Shown: piece by piece, positions 17,317 through 25,322 of the stretch
Layout: every line of letters starts with the position of its first letter
Numbering within the stretch: position 1 is the first letter of the stretch
Source: Bacillota bacterium
Lineage (GTDB): Bacteria > Bacillota > Clostridia > Lachnospirales > Lachnospiraceae
Reading direction: 5' to 3'
Length of the DNA stretch: 25,940 nucleotides
Assembly: GCA_023424995.1 (NCBI GenBank)
Contig: JAFADH010000127.1
Span: 1 to 25,940, forward strand
Notes under the pieces: generated by a model
What the model saw: the letters and a program-made list of their open reading frames with translations, nothing else
Databases searched by the model: none
What the model was told of the DNA's origin: nothing
Position numbers and translations under genes: made by a program

Positions 17317-17499
17317 GGTGAATTTCCTTCCTTAGTGATATATTTCTTTTGCAGCTTTCAGTTTACCATAAATATAAATGAATGCCCGGCGTACCGTCTC
17401 ACTCACAATCAGCTGAACGGAGCTCTCTGCTCTGCCATATGCCGCGTCAGCTTCACAGTACAATAAGTGCAGGGATTTTCCCGAATGGCTGTTATTGTC

Positions 17500-17973
17500 T
17501 TATATAATAACATCCTCCATCAGATCACTTCCGTCAGCGGCTGTGGTCGCCAGGACATCACAACGTTCATTCATGGGATGGCCGTTATGACCGCGCACCC
17601 ATTCAAAGGCCACCTTATGCGGTTCCATGGCCTTTAGGAGCCGTTTCCACAGATCCACATTCTTTACCGGCTCATTCTGTCCCCGTTTCCAGCCCTTCTT
17701 GATCCACCCTTCCAGCCAATGCTCATTAAAGGCCTTTACCAGGTATTGGGAGTCCGAATATAACCGGACGTTACAGGGCTTAGTCAGGGCTTCCAGCCCG
17801 ACGATGGCAGCCATCAGCTCCATACGGTTATTGGTGGTCTTCTTGTATCCTCCGCTATATTCCCTCTCATGCTCTGCCCCCTTCGGGTCCACATAGACAA
17901 GGATAGTTCCGTAGCCGCCGGGACCGTCCGGGTTTCCCCGGGCAGAACCGTCCGTATATATTGATACATCCAT
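17500..17973 (-). CDS. rnhA: Ribonuclease HI
   Basis: A 157-residue RNase HI that cuts the RNA strand of RNA-DNA hybrids such as R-loops and primers. The catalytic carboxylates are all present: Asp8 in YTDGS, Glu52 in NRMEL, Asp74 in YSDSQ and Asp139 in NERCDVLA. The basic handle region WLEGWIKKGWKRG typical of type 1 enzymes is present. Ribosome site AAGGATGGAAG precedes the ATG. It lies between the membrane MutS-like gene (40 bases) and mutS. The reading frame stays open for 55 codons after the TAA stop (see findings). Confidence 0.97.
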   Translation of the reverse strand: MDVSIYTDGSARGNPDGPGGYGTILVYVDPKGAEHEREYSGGYKKTTNNRMELMAAIVGLEALTKPCNVRLYSDSQYLVKAFNEHWLEGWIKKGWKRGQNEPVKNVDLWKRLLKAMEPHKVAFEWVRGHNGHPMNERCDVLATTAADGSDLMEDVII

Positions 17974-18013
17974 AATACTTCCATCCTTTTATTTTCTTTC
18001 ATCTGTCCTGATC

Positions 18014-19690
18014 TTACAGGCTTATTTTCTCCCACTCACCGGTCTTAAGGAATTCCTCGGCAGCAGTCTCTGCCGATTTTGTTATCTCTTTGGGGAATTG
18101 CAGCATGTCCAGCAGTTTGATCGCATTCTTTGATACGGCCTTACCCTGATAAAGCTTATAATCGAAGATGATCTCATTGCCTTCGATACGCTCCTGAAAA
18201 TGATAATTCGAATAGCTGTTCTCAAGAATATGAGTCAGCTCAATATCATGGGTAGCTGCAAATACCAGTGTATTCTTCTTAGCCAGAGAGGATAATATCC
18301 GTGACGAAGCGGCGATCCTTTCTAAGGTGTTGGTTCCCCGCAGTACCTCATCGATGAAACACAGGGTAGGAATATCGTCATTAACCCGGTCCAGAATCCG
18401 CTTTAAGGACTTGATCTCCACCATATAATAGCTTTCCTTGCTTAAGATGTTATCCCGCAGAGCCATGGAGGAGCAGATCATATAATAGCTTGCCTTATAG
18501 CTGCGGCAGGTTGCGGTATAGATAGTCTGTGCAAGAATGGCATTAATCGCCAGGGTCTTGATAAAGGTGGACTTACCGGAGGCATTGGATCCGGTAAGCA
18601 GCACACATCGGTTCTCGGATATGGAATTCGGTATGGGCTCGGCGATCAAGGGATGGTATAAATCATCGGCTGTCAATTCCGGCTTCCTGCCCTTTACCAG
18701 AACAGGTTCACAATAATATGCCAGCATCCTGCGGAAGGACGCGGCAGCGACCATACTGTCCAGATATCCGATATTGGAATAAATCCGGTCAAGAACCTCA
18801 CGGTTTTTCTTGAAAAAGTTCAGCATGGAGTAATATTTGATCAAATCAATATGAAACAGCATCCTGACATAGTCAAATAAGGCATCCACCATGCTGCCGC
18901 TGTTATTCTTCGGAGCCACTATGCCGGAACCTCTGCGGAAGCTGCTGAATACATTGCAGTCTTGCTTTAGCTGGTCCGTATGTTGTTTGATCTCAGGAAT
19001 ATCAAGCTTATCCATCTCATCGACGGCACATAAAAGGCGTATGATATATGCAAATACAGTCAGGTATTTTTCTATCTTTGCCTTCTGCATATAATATTGA
19101 TAGATATTATTAGCAATAAAGGCGACGGTCAGCATACCGCCCATCGGAGGCCTCACAAATATAAGGGCAATGGATAAAATCAGTCCGATCCCCATAAGGA
19201 TATTGCCGGTGACCTTCCTGGTCTCCTGATTATCAAGTGTGCTTAAATACTCATAGATGGATATTCTTGTATATTTGCCAATGGAAAAAAATGTGGTCTG
19301 CAGCTTGATCCGGGATGCTTCATTCTCTTCAAAAAAACACATCAGCCGGTTGCGCTCCGATAGCTCCTCCTGGGAATAACAGGGTTTCCGCAAAATTGAA
19401 TAGAGGTATTCTTCACCGATGGAGGTCTGTGTATTGTTCATAAGAATGAAGATATCATCCAGATCAAGGTCATTCCAGGTGATATCATCCACATCCAGAC
19501 GGTCATCTTGGAGGGTATCATAGTAAGCCCGCAGGGATTCAAATTTTTCGTAGGTAAACTCCTGCTCCGGGATTTTACCCCACTCCGCTTTCAGCTGTTC
19601 TATCCGTTTTTTCTTAAGGTTGCGCTCATTGACCGTACTCCATATAAACAGTGCCAATACGATGATCAATCCATAGAATATAATTTGCAT
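18014..19690 (-). CDS. Membrane-anchored MutS-family ATPase
   Basis: A 558-residue protein with a MutS domain V ATPase. Walker A is GSNASGKS (367-374), Walker B is LCFIDEVLRGTNT with Asp447/Glu448, and AATHDIEL is the H-loop. Unlike MutS1 or MutS2, it begins with a membrane helix (about 2-20) and has a second hydrophobic region near 165-200 (GNILMGIGLILSIALIFV, then a second helix). It lacks the mismatch-recognition domain and the Smr nuclease domain. Related proteins are usually annotated as 'MutS family DNA mismatch repair protein', but membrane attachment makes a role in ordinary mismatch repair doubtful. Start supported by AGGAG. It has its own promoter and is followed 40 bases later by rnhA. 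Confidence 0.88.
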   Translation of the reverse strand: MQIIFYGLIIVLALFIWSTVNERNLKKKRIEQLKAEWGKIPEQEFTYEKFESLRAYYDTLQDDRLDVDDITWNDLDLDDIFILMNNTQTSIGEEYLYSILRKPCYSQEELSERNRLMCFFEENEASRIKLQTTFFSIGKYTRISIYEYLSTLDNQETRKVTGNILMGIGLILSIALIFVRPPMGGMLTVAFIANNIYQYYMQKAKIEKYLTVFAYIIRLLCAVDEMDKLDIPEIKQHTDQLKQDCNVFSSFRRGSGIVAPKNNSGSMVDALFDYVRMLFHIDLIKYYSMLNFFKKNREVLDRIYSNIGYLDSMVAAASFRRMLAYYCEPVLVKGRKPELTADDLYHPLIAEPIPNSISENRCVLLTGSNASGKSTFIKTLAINAILAQTIYTATCRSYKASYYMICSSMALRDNILSKESYYMVEIKSLKRILDRVNDDIPTLCFIDEVLRGTNTLERIAASSRILSSLAKKNTLVFAATHDIELTHILENSYSNYHFQERIEGNEIIFDYKLYQGKAVSKNAIKLLDMLQFPKEITKSAETAAEEFLKTGEWEKISL

Positions 19691-19767
19691 TTATTCTGCT
19701 CCTGACTTTTCATGACATAATTTATTTCAAAGGCATCAACAACCGACAGGTTTTCATGCTATGTTCA

Positions 19768-19796
19768 ATTATAGCGGTAATTTTTTGCCTTTGCAA
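19768..19796 (-). promoter_or_regulatory. Promoter of the membrane MutS-like gene
   Basis: On the minus strand TTGCAA (plus 19791-19796), a 17-base spacer and a perfect TATAAT (plus 19768-19773) form a good sigma-A promoter. It lies just after the terminator of the NlpC/P60 gene. The predicted leader is about 70 bases to the start at 19690. It probably also feeds rnhA and perhaps mutS. Confidence 0.8.
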
Positions 19797-19800
19797 GATT

Positions 19801-19831
19801 AAAAAAGTGCTGGTACCTGACCAACACTTTT
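19801..19831 (-). terminator. Rho-independent terminator of the NlpC/P60 gene
   Basis: Minus-strand RNA pairs AAAAGTGTTGGT (plus 19820-19831) with ACCAGCACTTTT (plus 19803-19814). This gives 12 pairs with one G-U, a 5-base loop, and a run of six U ending the stem. It lies 25 bases after the stop codon. The plus side is also T-rich, so it could work in both directions. Confidence 0.85.
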
Positions 19832-19855
19832 CTTTATATTAGTTTTTTATATGAT

Positions 19856-20935
19856 TTAATTACTGATATATCTTACATACTTAACGGGAGAACGGTAATA
19901 CATATTGGAGATCTTGATACCGTCTCTTTTGTTGCTGGCATGAATCACCTGACCGTTACCGATATACATGGCTACATGATTGATATAGCTTGAACTGCCG
20001 TAGAATACCAGGTCGCCCGGCTTTAACTGGGAAGATGAGATTGTATTGCCGCTTCTGGCCTGTTCCCTGGAGGTACGCGGAATGTAAATTCCGTACTTAC
20101 CCAGGATTGCCCTGACGAATGCCGAACAGTCAATACCCTTGGTTAAGGAAGTTCCTCCGAAGACATATTTTCCGCCCAGATATTCCTTCGCGGTAGTCAC
20201 AATATTGATGCGGGTTTGTGATACGCCTGCACCGTACTGTATCTCCTGAATGGATAACGCATGAATAAGTTCAAAGGATAAGTCTACGAAATCTGCCGCC
20301 ACATAACCTACGGAGCCTTCTTCCGAATCACTGTCGAGACCGACCTTAACCCAGATCTTATATGACGGATCGTCGGATATAATCTTGGCATCCAGAACAA
20401 GCAGCTCTTCCCCTTTTGCGATCTGGTCAACCCGTTCCGAATCACTGCGGGGTGCTTTTCTGACATTCAGACCATTCGTAGTTGCAGTTGCGACATAATT
20501 GCCGACTTCCTTTGCCAATTGAGTCGCATTGCTGCCGACAATCAGGTATTCGCTCTTTACATAACCTGTTAATGTACCGGTGGAAGCCTTCGCGGAGATC
20601 TTGGTCCAACCGTCCTTACTGGCCTCTACCACATCACATCCGCCGTTCTTGGGGAGCTTGCCGATGATCTTATTATTCTCACCCGGACCGGAGCGGATCA
20701 AAAGGTTCGTATCTACATTGGCAATACCGATATTCTTAAAACCCGGAATTGGGATCGCACTAAAGGATAAACTGATTATGGTTGCTCCGCTGCCGGAGCT
20801 GTCACTGCTGGAGTCTTTGTCGTAAATGTAACCTGCTACGCCTTCTTCATAAGCATATGCTGTCTTGGGAAAGGCTATCGTTATTACTGCGCCTGTTACA
20901 CAAACCAAGGAAAGCCTTATAAGTTTCCAGTTCAT
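19856..20935 (-). CDS. Secreted NlpC/P60 peptidoglycan hydrolase with two SH3b domains
   Basis: A 359-residue exported cell-wall hydrolase. It has an N-terminal signal peptide (cleavage likely after KTAYA, about residue 28) and a Ser/Gly-rich stretch. Two bacterial SH3 domains follow (about 73-133 and 152-220, the second with NGLNVRKAPRSDSERV). The C-terminal NlpC/P60 domain has the full triad: Cys270 in GIDCSAF, His320 in INHVAMY and His332 in VIHASN. The family cleaves gamma-D-Glu-diaminopimelate-type bonds in peptide stems; the exact bond here is inferred. GGAGG precedes the ATG. It is a single-gene unit with its own promoter and terminator. Confidence 0.93.
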   Translation of the reverse strand: MNWKLIRLSLVCVTGAVITIAFPKTAYAYEEGVAGYIYDKDSSSDSSGSGATIISLSFSAIPIPGFKNIGIANVDTNLLIRSGPGENNKIIGKLPKNGGCDVVEASKDGWTKISAKASTGTLTGYVKSEYLIVGSNATQLAKEVGNYVATATTNGLNVRKAPRSDSERVDQIAKGEELLVLDAKIISDDPSYKIWVKVGLDSDSEEGSVGYVAADFVDLSFELIHALSIQEIQYGAGVSQTRINIVTTAKEYLGGKYVFGGTSLTKGIDCSAFVRAILGKYGIYIPRTSREQARSGNTISSSQLKPGDLVFYGSSSYINHVAMYIGNGQVIHASNKRDGIKISNMYYRSPVKYVRYISN

Positions 20936-21063
20936 ATAGTACGTCCTCCAAAAATTTTCTTATAACGTTGATCTTAAATATCGGGTCATCCCATATGTAA
21001 TTATTAAGAGATTTCAAATTAATAAATTAATTATTACACAATTGTTAAATTTATTACATGGAT

Positions 21064-21092
21064 ATTGTACCAAAGCGGATAAAATTTGTCAA
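21064..21092 (-). promoter_or_regulatory. Promoter of the NlpC/P60 gene
   Basis: On the minus strand a perfect TTGACA (plus 21087-21092), a 17-base spacer and TACAAT (plus 21064-21069) form a strong sigma-A promoter. A leader of about 120 very AT-rich bases separates it from the start codon at 20935. I see no recognisable riboswitch in that leader. Confidence 0.85.
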
Positions 21093-21165
21093 CTCTATGT
21101 CAAACATTATTTTATATTTTAAGCAGAATTCACAATTTCTATTCGATATGAAGCGCTGTACCCCT

Positions 21166-21200
21166 AAAAAGCCTTTTTTCGGCGGAATACCTGAAAGGCT
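21166..21200 (-). terminator. Probable terminator after the glycyl-radical-domain ORF
   Basis: On the minus strand AGCCTTT (plus 21194-21200) pairs with AAAGGCT (plus 21170-21176) around a 17-base loop and runs into five T. It lies about 24 bases after the ORF stop. The stem is modest and the loop long, so strength is uncertain. Confidence 0.55.
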
Positions 21201-21223
21201 CACCCCGCTGCCGGTAGCTGTAT

Positions 21224-21532
21224 TTAATATAATGTTCTGGCGATGATCTCCTCCTGAACCCTTGGCTCCAAATCTACAAAGCGTGCTGTCCAGCCACCCA
21301 GCCGCACCAATACATGCGTATACTTCTCAGGCTCCTTCACTGCGGCTTCCAGATCGCCTCTGTTCACTACGGTGATGTTTGCCTGCATTCCGCCCTTTGC
21401 GAAGAAAGCTCCGAACAAAGCCTCCAGCTTCGGTCTTTCTTCTGTGAAGAATTCCCGTGAAATCTTAATATTGGATACGGATCCGCCATTTGCCGGATCT
21501 ACCTTAGACAGGGTATTTAAGAAGCCTGCCAT
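21224..21532 (-). CDS. Stand-alone glycyl-radical domain (C-terminal ~100 residues of a glycyl radical enzyme)
   Basis: The 102-residue product matches only the C-terminal end of PFL-like glycyl radical enzymes. FLNTLSKVDPANGG resembles the strand after the active-site barrel, and GGMQANITVVNRGDLEAAVK resembles the usual GGxxxQxNVVD region. VRLGGWTARF holds the glycyl site at Gly80, and EEIIARTLY is a typical enzyme terminus. Trp81 replaces the tyrosine usual after the radical glycine. The cysteine loop and the rest of the catalytic domain are absent. An AAGGA site 7 bases before the ATG suggests real translation, and an in-frame TGA lies 11 codons upstream. It could be a GrcA/YfiD-like spare part that repairs oxygen-damaged enzymes, or a relic of a deleted gene. 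It lies 74 bases after the binding-protein gene. Confidence 0.75.
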   Translation of the reverse strand: MAGFLNTLSKVDPANGGSVSNIKISREFFTEERPKLEALFGAFFAKGGMQANITVVNRGDLEAAVKEPEKYTHVLVRLGGWTARFVDLEPRVQEEIIARTLY

Positions 21533-21583
21533 AACCTTTTCCTTGCTGTCGTAACAGCATCAGGGATAAGTTATGGCAGGCTT
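21522..21583 (-). promoter_or_regulatory. Long hairpin covering the start codon of the glycyl-radical-domain ORF
   Basis: aagcctgccataac (21522-21535) and gttatggcaggctt (21570-21583) form a perfect 14-bp inverted repeat separated by 34 bases. The loop contains a nested gctgt/acagc hairpin (21545-21558). In minus-strand RNA the stem includes the ATG and the next codons, while the AAGGA ribosome site lies in the loop. There is no U-tract. Confidence 0.75.
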
Positions 21584-21606
21584 TCACAGGAGTTATTTCA
21601 ATTTGA

Positions 21607-23274
21607 TTACTTCAGGTTTGCATTTAACTCGTCAATGGCAGGCTGGACTTCTGCGGACTTCTGATTCACCCATGCGGTCCAATCAGCTTCGATATCCTTA
21701 GAAGTCATCAGCTCAGTGATCTTAGTATAGGTTGCTTTCTCAAGGCCGGCAACCGCCGCATCATAAGCTTCTGTTGTAAAGAATGCGAATTCTGCATCCA
21801 AAGGAATGATGGTCTCAGCATCTCTGTATCTTTCCTGCTGTCTGATCACTAAGTCTCTCTGCCACTGAGGATAGGCAGGGTTAACTAACGCAAATGCATC
21901 GTGTGTTCCGACGGAACGCGCCCATGGCCATGTTCCATATGAATAGGGGTTAATATAATTGCCGTCCGCATCGGTGTTCCATAAGCACTCGACAGAACCA
22001 TCCGCCGCATACTTCCAATCAACATCCTGAATACCGAAGTTTCTGAAGTTATATCCGTCCTCCGATACTAAGTAATCAACGATTGCTGCCCATCTCTCAG
22101 CCTTCTCATCGGAAATCGCATGGCTCATGGCGGTCTGTGACCACTGATCAGATGATTGATAGGCCATAAGCTTGCCATCAACACCAAGAACAGTTGCCAA
22201 ACTGATGCAATCCTCTGCTTTTAGATCAGGGTTAGCATCGGACCATTGCTTTTCAATATCATTTAAACCGTTTACAGTAATGTTGCCCACAGAATTGGAG
22301 AATAATTTACCGGCATTGAAGTTATTAGCAAAATCATTCTCTGTTAACATCGGCTGATCAGACCAGATTAAACCTGCATCATACATAGCCTTTGTTGTCT
22401 TAACAGCTTCCAGGGTCTCAGGAAGAGTTGCACCCCAAACCCAGGTACCATCCGCGCCTTGCTTGAAGGATAACATATAGGGAGAGATGCTGCCAACGAT
22501 GGCTTTAGGGAAATTCCAGTCATTGTTGGCCATGATGCCGATTGTCTTGCCGGTGCCGTTCTTGCCGGGATCCTGCTCAATCACAGCCTTTACAAGTGCC
22601 TGCCACTCATCCCAGGTATAGATCTCATCCTCTTTGAATAAGCCAACGGCCTGTGCCCAATCTTTACGGTACATATAACCGTTAGGCTGTGTAAAGTTAT
22701 ATTGGTCGGAGTCCATGTATGCAGGCCATGCATATAACTGGCCATCTACGGAGAACATCTTGCCGGTTGTCATCTTGTCATAACGCATCTTCATATTCGG
22801 ATAATTGGCTAAATCAGGATATGCCTTGAATAAACCGGCTTCTACCCAGTCAAGATACTCACTGTATCTTACGGGAGCAACGTCAAGCATGATAAGGTCG
22901 GGAGCCGAATCAGAGTTTAACCACATACGGGTCTGATCAATGTAGTTGCTCCAGGTCAAAGGCCAGAACTCAAATTCAACATTGAATTCGTCACATAACC
23001 ACTTGAAGTTACCGGCGATCTCGCCGGAATCGGTTAAGCCGGCCTTTTCTGCATCCACTACACTCATTGTAAACTTAATGCGATCTGCATAAGGATTAAC
23101 ATCAGCTGCTCCTCCTGTAGTCTCATTATCTGTGCCGGCAGGCACGCCTGTAGGAGTGGCATCAGTATCTGACTGTGTGTCGTCCCCCTCATCTTTCTTA
23201 CCGCAAGCTGCCAGAACCCCAATGATCATGACTGCCGTAAGTAAAAGAGCAATGATTCTTTTCACTTTTTTCAC
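21607..23274 (-). CDS. Lipoprotein sugar-binding protein of a CUT1-type ABC importer (LplA/YtcQ-like)
   Basis: A 555-residue extracellular solute-binding lipoprotein. A signal peptide ends in lipobox LAAC with Cys24, followed by an Asp/Thr/Gly-rich linker. The mature part is of the long family-1 binding-protein type that works with LplB/YtcP permeases, probably for oligosaccharides. The large number of Trp and Tyr residues fits sugar binding. The substrate cannot be read from sequence. The start is GTG, chosen for AAGGAGG at correct spacing and the immediate signal peptide. It lies 103 bases downstream of the second permease, with two hairpins in between. No ATPase gene is present, so a shared MsmX-like ATPase is inferred. 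Confidence 0.92.
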   Translation of the reverse strand: MKKVKRIIALLLTAVMIIGVLAACGKKDEGDDTQSDTDATPTGVPAGTDNETTGGAADVNPYADRIKFTMSVVDAEKAGLTDSGEIAGNFKWLCDEFNVEFEFWPLTWSNYIDQTRMWLNSDSAPDLIMLDVAPVRYSEYLDWVEAGLFKAYPDLANYPNMKMRYDKMTTGKMFSVDGQLYAWPAYMDSDQYNFTQPNGYMYRKDWAQAVGLFKEDEIYTWDEWQALVKAVIEQDPGKNGTGKTIGIMANNDWNFPKAIVGSISPYMLSFKQGADGTWVWGATLPETLEAVKTTKAMYDAGLIWSDQPMLTENDFANNFNAGKLFSNSVGNITVNGLNDIEKQWSDANPDLKAEDCISLATVLGVDGKLMAYQSSDQWSQTAMSHAISDEKAERWAAIVDYLVSEDGYNFRNFGIQDVDWKYAADGSVECLWNTDADGNYINPYSYGTWPWARSVGTHDAFALVNPAYPQWQRDLVIRQQERYRDAETIIPLDAEFAFFTTEAYDAAVAGLEKATYTKITELMTSKDIEADWTAWVNQKSAEVQPAIDELNANLK

Positions 23275-23296
23275 AATAAATCCTCCTTCTTCTTAA

Positions 23297-23338
23297 ACGG
23301 GTTTCCTGCCCGTCTTATTAAGCGGGTATTCAACCCGC
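23297..23338 (-). other. Two intercistronic hairpins between permease and binding-protein genes
   Basis: gcgggt/acccgc (23322-23327 and 23333-23338, 5-base loop) and acggg/cccgt (23297-23301 and 23309-23313) form two GC-rich stems just before the binding-protein ribosome site. Neither is followed by a U-run. Such structures often protect the mRNA or partly terminate upstream transcripts, so that the binding protein is made in excess over the permeases. Confidence 0.6.
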
Positions 23339-23377
23339 CATTTATATAAACCCGTAATTCTTACGGAGTTCATATCG

Positions 23378-24271
23378 TTAACCCTTTACCCCGCCTAAGG
23401 TTAAGCCCTTGATAAAGTACTTTTGCAAAAATGGATACAAAAGAGCGATGGGCAGGATGGATACGATGATTCCCGCCATCTGTATGCCAAGGGGATAGGC
23501 ACTGGGTCTGATACTCTCCGGTATCTGGTTCACAACGCTGCTGACGGCCTGCATCATATTGCGGATATGGAGCTGAAGAGGCCACTTACTAACGGAACGC
23601 ATGAACAGCATACCATTCCACCATTCATTCCAGCGGTCAACACCATAATACAATCCGATGGTAGCCAGCATTGGTTTCGATAAGGGAAGATAAATCCTGA
23701 TCAGCGTAAGAAGCTCGCCGGCTCCATCCAGCTTCGCTGCTTCGTTCAGTTCCTCCGGAAGCCCTTCAAAATAACTTCTCATGATCATCAGGTTCATAAT
23801 GGTGATACCCATGGGCAGAATCATAACCGCATATTTATCAATCAGATGTAAGTTCTTGATGAGCAGGTATCCCGGAATCAGACCGCCTTGAAAAAACATG
23901 GTAAATACCACAAAGAAGTTGAAGATTCTTCTGCCCGGTACCGGTCTTGACAAGCTATAAGCCAGTGTTACCGTTAAGACTAGATTATAGGCTACACCAA
24001 ATACAAGTACAATAGATGTTGTCTTAAATCCATCCATTAAGGTTTTCCATCCAAGAATGAATTTATAAGAGGTAAAATCAAATCCCTTGGGGTAAAGCAT
24101 GAAGGGTTCCCTTACTGCAACCCTGTATGGAACGATGGATTGCAATATGCTGTTATAAAACGGATAGAATAAAATCAAGGCATAGACACAGAAGATAAGT
24201 ACAATGATGACCTGGGATATCTTTACTCTGTGGCGCTTTTTCTTTACTGTCGTACTGGAAATCTCGCTCAT
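23378..24271 (-). CDS. ABC sugar-importer permease (YtcP/LplC-like)
   Basis: A 297-residue inner-membrane permease with six predicted helices. The cytoplasmic EAA loop LNEAAKLDGAGELLTLIRIYLP docks the ATPase. The N-terminus (KKKRHRVKISQ) is basic, and the product ends in FIKGLTLGGVKG, a typical C-terminus of this subfamily. It pairs with the permease encoded just upstream (13-base gap) to form the translocation pore of a carbohydrate importer. AAAGGAG precedes the ATG. Confidence 0.94.
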   Translation of the reverse strand: MSEISSTTVKKKRHRVKISQVIIVLIFCVYALILFYPFYNSILQSIVPYRVAVREPFMLYPKGFDFTSYKFILGWKTLMDGFKTTSIVLVFGVAYNLVLTVTLAYSLSRPVPGRRIFNFFVVFTMFFQGGLIPGYLLIKNLHLIDKYAVMILPMGITIMNLMIMRSYFEGLPEELNEAAKLDGAGELLTLIRIYLPLSKPMLATIGLYYGVDRWNEWWNGMLFMRSVSKWPLQLHIRNMMQAVSSVVNQIPESIRPSAYPLGIQMAGIIVSILPIALLYPFLQKYFIKGLTLGGVKG

Positions 24272-24284
24272 ACATATCTCCTTT

Positions 24285-25253
24285 CTATATCATCCTTGCA
24301 TCCTTATTCATCCTGCCTACGATGAAATTCGCCGCTATCAGGAGGATACAGTTGGTAATTCCTTTGAATAGACCTACTGCGGTGCTTACTCCATAATCTG
24401 CCGCTTCCTTGAAGGAGATCCGGTAAATGTATGTGTCAATAATGTCAGCAGCCTTAAATACGGTAGGATTATAAAGGTTGAATATCTGATCAAAGTTACC
24501 GTTCATAAAATTGCCCACCTGCATAATCAGCAGGATTGCCGCAGTTCCCATAATTGCCGGCCATGTGATATGTAAGGCACATTTGAACCTGTTCGCGCCG
24601 TCAATTCTTGCACTTTCATATAGGCTGGGATCAATCCCGGCGATGGCCGCCATGTAGATGATACAGGTCCAGCCGGCTTCCTTCCAGATGTCTGTGAACA
24701 CAAGAATGCCCCGGAATATAACACCGCTGCTCAACCATTTGACAGGGGAATTTCCCAAAGCTTCCAGCATTCCATTAACAGCACCCTCTGTTGAAAACAT
24801 CGCAATCATAATACCGCTGATAGTGACCCAGGACAGGAAGTGGGGCAAGGTGAAAATGATCTGTAATCCCCTTCTTAGCTTGTTGGATATGATTTCATTG
24901 AGACCGATGGCAAGCAGGATAGGTATCGGGAAGCCGAAGACCAGCTTAAGAACTGAGATCTCGATGGTATTTCTGATACTGTCCCAGAACTCTGTACGGG
25001 CAAATAGCTTCGTGAAATTCGCAAGGCCGACCCATTCACTTCCCGTGATGCCCTTTGCAATGTTATATTTTTTGAAGGCCAGCTGGATGCCATACATGGG
25101 CGCATAGGAAAATACTACAAAAAAAGCTATTCCGAGTATCATTAACGGATAAATGTTTCTATAATGCCAAATCTCTTTTAATAACCTTTTCCTCTTATTC
25201 ATCAAAAATGCATTTCTAGACGACATAATCTCGTTATTATTTTTAGTCTTCAT
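24285..25253 (-). CDS. ABC sugar-importer permease (LplB-like)
   Basis: A 322-residue permease with six membrane helices. The LplB-type N-terminal segment NIYPLMILGIAFFVVFSYAP is followed by YGIQLAFKKYNIAKGI. The EAA loop is LYESARIDGANRFKCALHITWP. It is the first gene of the importer operon. An AAGGAGGAC ribosome site supports the ATG at 25253. A Lys/Asn/Arg-rich N-terminal tail of about 28 residues precedes the first helix; an internal ATG (MSSRNAF) is a possible alternative start but has no comparable ribosome site. Confidence 0.94.
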   Translation of the reverse strand: MKTKNNNEIMSSRNAFLMNKRKRLLKEIWHYRNIYPLMILGIAFFVVFSYAPMYGIQLAFKKYNIAKGITGSEWVGLANFTKLFARTEFWDSIRNTIEISVLKLVFGFPIPILLAIGLNEIISNKLRRGLQIIFTLPHFLSWVTISGIMIAMFSTEGAVNGMLEALGNSPVKWLSSGVIFRGILVFTDIWKEAGWTCIIYMAAIAGIDPSLYESARIDGANRFKCALHITWPAIMGTAAILLIMQVGNFMNGNFDQIFNLYNPTVFKAADIIDTYIYRISFKEAADYGVSTAVGLFKGITNCILLIAANFIVGRMNKDARMI

Positions 25254-25322
25254 ATATGTCCTCCTTCCTTAATACGGATTATACATGATAAACTAGTGCC
25301 CATAAATGTTATAAACTTCGTT

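Noticed and set aside
14602..19690. Reading the membrane MutS-like gene as MutS2
   Set aside because: MutS2 has a C-terminal Smr nuclease domain, is about 780 residues long and is soluble. This protein has 558 residues, no Smr domain and membrane segments.
21045..21060. WalR-type operator (TGTWAH repeats) at the NlpC/P60 promoter
   Set aside because: TGTAAT occurs twice on the minus strand, but spaced 20 bases start to start rather than 11, in AT-rich sequence. The evidence is too weak.
20936..21063. Cyclic-di-AMP (ydaO) riboswitch in the leader of the NlpC/P60 gene
   Set aside because: Such riboswitches often precede wall hydrolase genes, but this leader is short, very AT-rich and lacks the conserved GC-rich core.
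21522..21583. Invertible DNA switch between the 14-bp inverted repeats
   Set aside because: Only 34 bases lie between the arms, they hold no promoter, and no recombinase gene is nearby. An RNA hairpin or a scar is more likely.
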